Below, in pieces: positions 24,601 through 30,600 of a DNA stretch of 64,000 bases (position 1 is its first letter; every line of letters begins with the position of its first letter). The position numbers and the translations under genes were made by a program. The notes below the pieces were generated by a model. The model did not search any database. It saw only the letters and a program-made list of their open reading frames with translations, and had not been told where the DNA came from. The stretch comes from Strongylocentrotus purpuratus (lineage: Eukaryota > Echinodermata > Echinoidea > Camarodonta > Strongylocentrotidae), in NCBI RefSeq assembly GCF_000002235.5, contig NW_022145609.1, positions 30,729,301 to 30,793,300 of the forward strand, read 5' to 3'.

Positions 24601-27600
24601 AATTAAAAGTTGAGAAAAAGGCAATAACAGCATTTTCATTGTATTTCTTATTGCAATACATACTGTAGGCATCACTTTGGCGAAAGTTGATTTTTGCACT
24701 CTTACAAACAATGCCTCATGTTCATCTAAGCGTGAATACATACCACACAAAAAAAGATACCAACTGATTTGGGATAAAACACACTTTCATTAGATGTATA
24801 TTAATTTACTGTTCGTAGATGATTTTTTTAAATAATTAGCAATTTTCTAGGTGTATGCTTTTTTTTTTTACTCACACGGTGTGTATATATATTTATAAAG
24901 AGAGAGAGAGAGAGGGGGAGGAGGGACAGAAGTAATTAATGTAGAGGATTTAATTCACAGCTGGACGAATTTTAACCTCTTCTACACACAAACAAATTAA
25001 CATAACATCATGGTCACTTTGAAAATGCACACGTGTGTGTCTTTGAATTTCAATTTAGAGAGATTAGTATTTAAGCAATAAATGTTGAAAGGAAAGAAAA
25101 GAGAGAGTGAGGGTCTGGAATGTGCCATTGATGGTAGACAGTTAATTAATTAAACTATGCCAATGATTATTGTGCTGACCCAGCATTGTTTTGATCATTA
25201 GGAAGGTATGACTATGAACCCGTTTCAGGTTCTGTACATAATGTGTAGAGGGTTGGCGTGGGTACAGTCTGGGACTTGGGCATACCTCAATTTTGAAGCC
25301 AAGAAGCAAACAGGGTTTGGTACTGCTCAGCAGACATTACTGAATTTCTTATGATCTTCTTCCTGGGCAGAAATTGCTGAGTTTATGTTAATGTCAAGAG
25401 ACAGACGGCTTTGGTTCTGCTTTAGCGGAGGTGACTGATATTTTTAGTTTTTGAATACTGCAAACATCGAGAACCCAGAGCCAGGGATTTTAGACGGCTG
25501 TAATAGCCTTAAAGGTAAAGACCAGTTATGGTCATGCGATTGCATTGTGAAAGAAACGTTGTGGAATCGATCAGAAAAGGTTGATCTTCTAGCATCTAGC
25601 ATCTGCAAGGTTCTGGAATCATCAAAATAATACGAAATTTGGCCCATTCTTCGTAAAGTTACAAGCACTATACACAGAAATATGTATATGAGACTACCCT
25701 ATATCTCTCACAGTCCATGAGGGAAACAAATTTACCAAATATATGAATTAGAAGGCGGTTTCCCGGCAAATTTTTTATCATCATGTATTAGTCAAAACAT
25801 ATTCTTTCACATGATTGGTAAAGAGAGCTTACATTTCATTTTTTGAAATTGGGGCGTTTCCAATACTGGTCTTTACCTTTAAGGGCTTGGTGATAATATA
25901 AAATATTTATATGTTTTACGTTATCACCGAGCTCTAAGTTGGATCGAGCTCAACCTCTCGCCAGCACGAACAGATATTTTTTCCAGTGTCACCGGCAATG
26001 ACTCGGGAACAATTAATGGATGTTTCACAGTGTGGTGGGCATTTCACTGTGTGAGTGTTCACAATGTTAAATTGGGGCGTTTTCACATTGTGGTCGCGTC
26101 GTTTCACAGTGTGGTTCACAGAGTGGACAACCACAGATTCATAGTGTGGTCACATTGTGAAACTCCGGTTATCCACACTGAGAATATGTGATTATCCACA
26201 CTGTTAACCACACTGTGAAACGACGCGACCACAATGTGAAAACGCCCCAAATAACATTGTGGCGCATACTGTGATTCATAATGTGAAACACATTGAATGA
26301 GTGTGTTCTTTTCAGCAGGGTAGCACAGATGTTAAGACATTACGATAGGAGGTGTATTTAAATTTAGCTGCATCCGTGCGACAGGAATTGTACTTGTAAA
26401 TTTAGGATTTTTGTGTTTACCTTCCATTGGACTAATACTACATATTTTATAAACTTGGTTGCAGGTCCGATTATGATTTTTTTTATTTTATTAAGTTTGG
26501 GGGGGGGGGGGGGGCTACATTTAGAAAAATTATGGTTATTGTTTAGGCCAGCGCCGCCTGTTTTCAAAGGCACTGACGCAAAGCCTTCGACTTTGATGTC
26601 GACGAGCGACCAAACCAATGAGTTCCGACAAGGGCATCGCCAACGCCGCTTGTCTAAGCTACCTGATGTTGTCATCGAAGGCGACTCGATGATTAAGCAC
26701 ATAGAGGGCCGACTCCTGAGCCGGAAACATCGAGTAGTCTGCCATCCGAACCCAGGGGCAACGGTGGCTGATATCTCCTCTAAGAAGGCTACTGAGGGTG
26801 TAAAGGCGAAAGGAGACGTCATTCTACATGTTGGGTCAAATGACTTGTCGAAAGGTAATGGTAGTACATCCACCGCCGATGACATCATAGCATTAGCAGA
26901 CGTGATTGCAGCAAAAGGCTGTGATGTATGCTTGTCTGGTGTTATACACCGCAGATGGGAATCGGTTCACCAGAGGCGCAGTGTTGATGGGGTTAATGGG
27001 CGATTGAGAAGAGCTGCCCGTGAAAGGAGATGGGGTTTCGTTGACAACGAAAACATAGGTGACAGGCACCTCGGCAGAGATGGGGTCCACATCAATAAGG
27101 CAGGACAAGCTGTTCTTGCCTCTAATCTACGCCACTTTATTGAGCGACCTCAAGGGCCACCTACACCTACTCAGCAAACGTCCTACGCTGAAGTTGTTGG
27201 ATCTTCAACGCAGGATTTCGAGATGATTGCTCCGAGAGGAAGGCTAAAGTCTGCACCTGCTCTTCCAATGTTTCCACTGACAAAAGCTCAACAGGGGTGG
27301 GACGAGCATCTACGTCTTGTCATGGCAACATGCTGTTAAACTCTGTCTCTGATACTGGCATACTACATCATAATCTTCAGGATCAATCTCATGAACTGAA
27401 TAAGAGTAACATTAAACAGTCGGAAGGTGGTTCAGTTCCTCCGTTTAGAAACAGGGGCTTAACATTTGCCCATTTGAATATTCATAGCTTAGTTGCTAAG
27501 ATTGACGAACTTAGATTACTTCTGAGAAATGCATCATTTGATGTTATTGGTTTAAATGAAACATTTTGCGACTCCACGATTGATGATTCTGAATTGTATA

Positions 27601-30600
27601 TAGATGATTATATTTTATTACGTAGAGACCGTACGAGACATGGTGGTGGTGTAGCTGTATATATATCCAAGAGGTTCAATTATAAAAGAAGGGATGATTT
27701 GATTTCATCTACTTTAGAATGCCTTTGGTTTGAATTGCATTATCCAAATAAGTCTCCCATCCTGGTTGGAGAGTTTTACAGACCTCCAAATTCTCACGTT
27801 GATTTCTTTGAAGAATTAGACGAAAATTTGTACTCTGCTCTCTCGGAAGATATGAGCTGTATTATTTTAGGTGATTTCAATTGTGATTGTATGCCACACC
27901 AACTTGATCTGAATGCTGAAAAGTTAATGTTTTATACAAATATGTACGGGCTAAGTCAGCTAATTGATACTGCCACAAGAGTTACAAATACCTCTTCTAC
28001 TTTAATTGATTTGATATTTGTATCAGACAAGGAACTTTACAATGAATGGGGAATATTTGAAACTAGCATAAGTGATCATTATTTGGTGTATACGGTTCGC
28101 GATTTTAGTGCAAAGATCCATAACAAATCCGAATACGCAGAATTTCGCTCGTTTAAAAATCTTGACGAGGAGAAATTTTACAATGAATTGAGAAGTACTC
28201 CTTGGCAGGTCATAAAAGATATAGATAATGTTGATGTTGCGTGGGATATGTGGTTGACTCTATTCAATAATATAATCAACAAGCACATACCAGTATGTAA
28301 AAAGCGGATAAGAAAAAAGGCATGTCCATGGATAAGTGACGAGATTGTTAAGCTTATGACGGAACGTGATAAAGTTCTCAAAGCTGCTAAAGCTAACAAA
28401 AGTGATGATCTTTGGGACACCTACAAATATCTAAAGAATACAGTTATTCATCTCATGAGGAAAAGAAAAAGAGAATATAATGCAGACCAGATCTCGCAAA
28501 ATCATAACAATAGTAAGCAAATGTGGAGATGTTTGAGAAACCTGGTGCCTAAGTCATTACCTATATCTCCCAATAGCATAAATGTTGATGGTGCTAATGT
28601 GTCAGACAATGCAAATATTGCTGAAGCTTTTAATGACTTTTTCATTTCTAATGCTACTAAGATTACAAAGGACCTGCGAAGGAATAAGTCTCAACTGAGA
28701 GTAGACGAGGACAATAATATTGGTCCAACTCGTTCGCAATTTAATTTGAATTTGATTACTGAGGATTTTGTATTGAAACAGATTGATAATCTGAGTATAG
28801 ATAAAGCAACTGGTGAAGATCACATCAGCTGTAAACTTTTAAAGATGACGAAGAATGTTATCGCAGAGTCTCTTTGTGATATCATTAACAAATCCCTGTC
28901 TACAGGAGTTGTTCCACGTGAATGGAAAAAGGCTCGGGTTGTACCAATATTCAAATCTGGAGATATTTCTTCTTTGAATAATTACCGCCCCATTTCAATA
29001 TTACCTATCGTGAGTAAAATTATAGAAAGGGCCGTCCACCAACAACTCAGTGAATTCTTGGACGTGAATCAATTATTACACCCTAATCAGTCTGGATTTA
29101 GACCTAAACATTCAACAGCTACTGCCCTTGCAAAACTTGTAAATCAATGGTCGTTGAATATTGATAACAAAAAAAATTTCTGGAGTTGCCTTCATAGATC
29201 TTCGTAAGGCTTTTGATACTGTTGACCATGAGCTACTTCTACATAAACTAGCTTGTATAGGTTGTAGTAATAGGACTATTTATTGGTTCAAATCATATTT
29301 AGGGGATCGACAACAAGTGACCCAATTCAAAGGAGCCAAGTCGCATCCATCAACCATCAAATTAGGTGTGCCACAAGGTTCAATTCTTGGTCCCCTTTTA
29401 TTTTCAATATATGTTAATAGTCTACATGAATGTACTCCTGAAGGTATCATTGTTCTTAACACTGAAAAAACTTGTGTCATGTTAATAGGCTCTCCTGCTA
29501 ATCTCAAGAAAATTGAATCTTTTACCTTTTCATTAAACGGCAATTTGATCAAAAGAGTTCAATTCACCAAATGCTTAGGACTTTTGATAGATGAAGAATT
29601 GAAATGGTCTAAACAAATCGAAAACGTAAGTAAACTTACCCAGAAAAACATTAGCATGATAAAGAGAGCAAAAAGTTTTTTTGCCTCAAAAATCCTTAAA
29701 GTTACTTTATAACAGTCTAGTGTTGCCACGATTAGATTACTGCTCTGTTGTACGGTCGAACCGATTTCATTCTCATACAACTAAGCTGCAAAAAAATCAA
29801 AAGAGGGCCGCAAGAATAATATTGAACAAGACATATGACACACCGTCGGCTGATTTGTTCACAAGTCTTAAATGGATGACACTAGACAAGCGGTTTGAGT
29901 TAAGTCGCGTTATGATGATATATAAATGCGTTCATAACTTAGCACCTTCTTACCTTCAGGTAGGCTTAATCAATCCTAATGATGTACATGAGCATCATAC
30001 AAGGCAAATAGACAGTGGATGTTTACGTGTGCCTAGATTTCACACTGATTGTTATAAGTGTAGCCCAATTGTTTCTTCCATATTTGAATGGAATAAGCTA
30101 GATAATTCATTGAGAACGGCTTCCTCTGTCAATTCATTTAAGAGATTGTTTAAACAAAGTTGTAATTTGTGAATGGCTCAGCCGTACATACACTACGTGC
30201 ATGTTCTGTAATATTTACATGACTTATTCACATAATTGCGACTTAATTAATATTTTCCTATTGACATTACTGTTTACTAGGTTAATGATTATATTTATTT
30301 TGCAAACGAGTATTATTTTGTAACTGTTCTGTATAAATGTTATAAACGATGTAAATATGTTCATTCAGGGCCCCATGGAAGACCACTACTTGTTGGTGAA
30401 TGGGCTACCCTGTCAAAATATTAGAAATAAATAAATAAATAAATAAAGGATAAGGTCTCAACGCACTGATTATTCATATGGGATTACAGATATTTGAAAA
30501 AGAGATTTCTTTCCTGTCTCATAATGAGCATTGACAATGTTTTTTCTTCAAAGGACATTGGCCACTATTATCCCCGGCTAAATTATCTACGGTAGCGTTC

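Larger units (their letters stand above)
20710..24884. mobile_element. Array-rich block between inverted arms (candidate large transposon)
   Basis: The left arm 20710-20935 and right arm about 24660-24884 are inverted copies about 225 bases long. Each is bounded on the outside by TATATA and starts with a GTGTGAGT motif followed by an A-run. The interior holds five separate tandem arrays, two G runs and one small basic open frame, but no recognisable transposase. It could be one TA-inserted element with long terminal repeats, or two separate MITEs in opposite orientation around unrelated sequence. I favour neither strongly. Confidence 0.45.
26548..30447 (+). mobile_element. CR1-type LINE with SGNH-type ORF1
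   Basis: The A sequence GTTTAGG before it and ATAAGGTCTCAAC after it are adjacent in gene B (about 57716-57735), so the insertion is precisely delimited. The order is ORF1 with an SGNH hydrolase-like domain, then overlapping ORF2 with endonuclease and reverse transcriptase, a short 3' UTR with GGGCTACCCTGTC, and an AAAT repeat tail. It is 5' truncated in ORF1. It is dead: frameshifts lie near 29170 and 29695 and the catalytic FADD/YADD segment is deleted. Confidence 0.9.
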
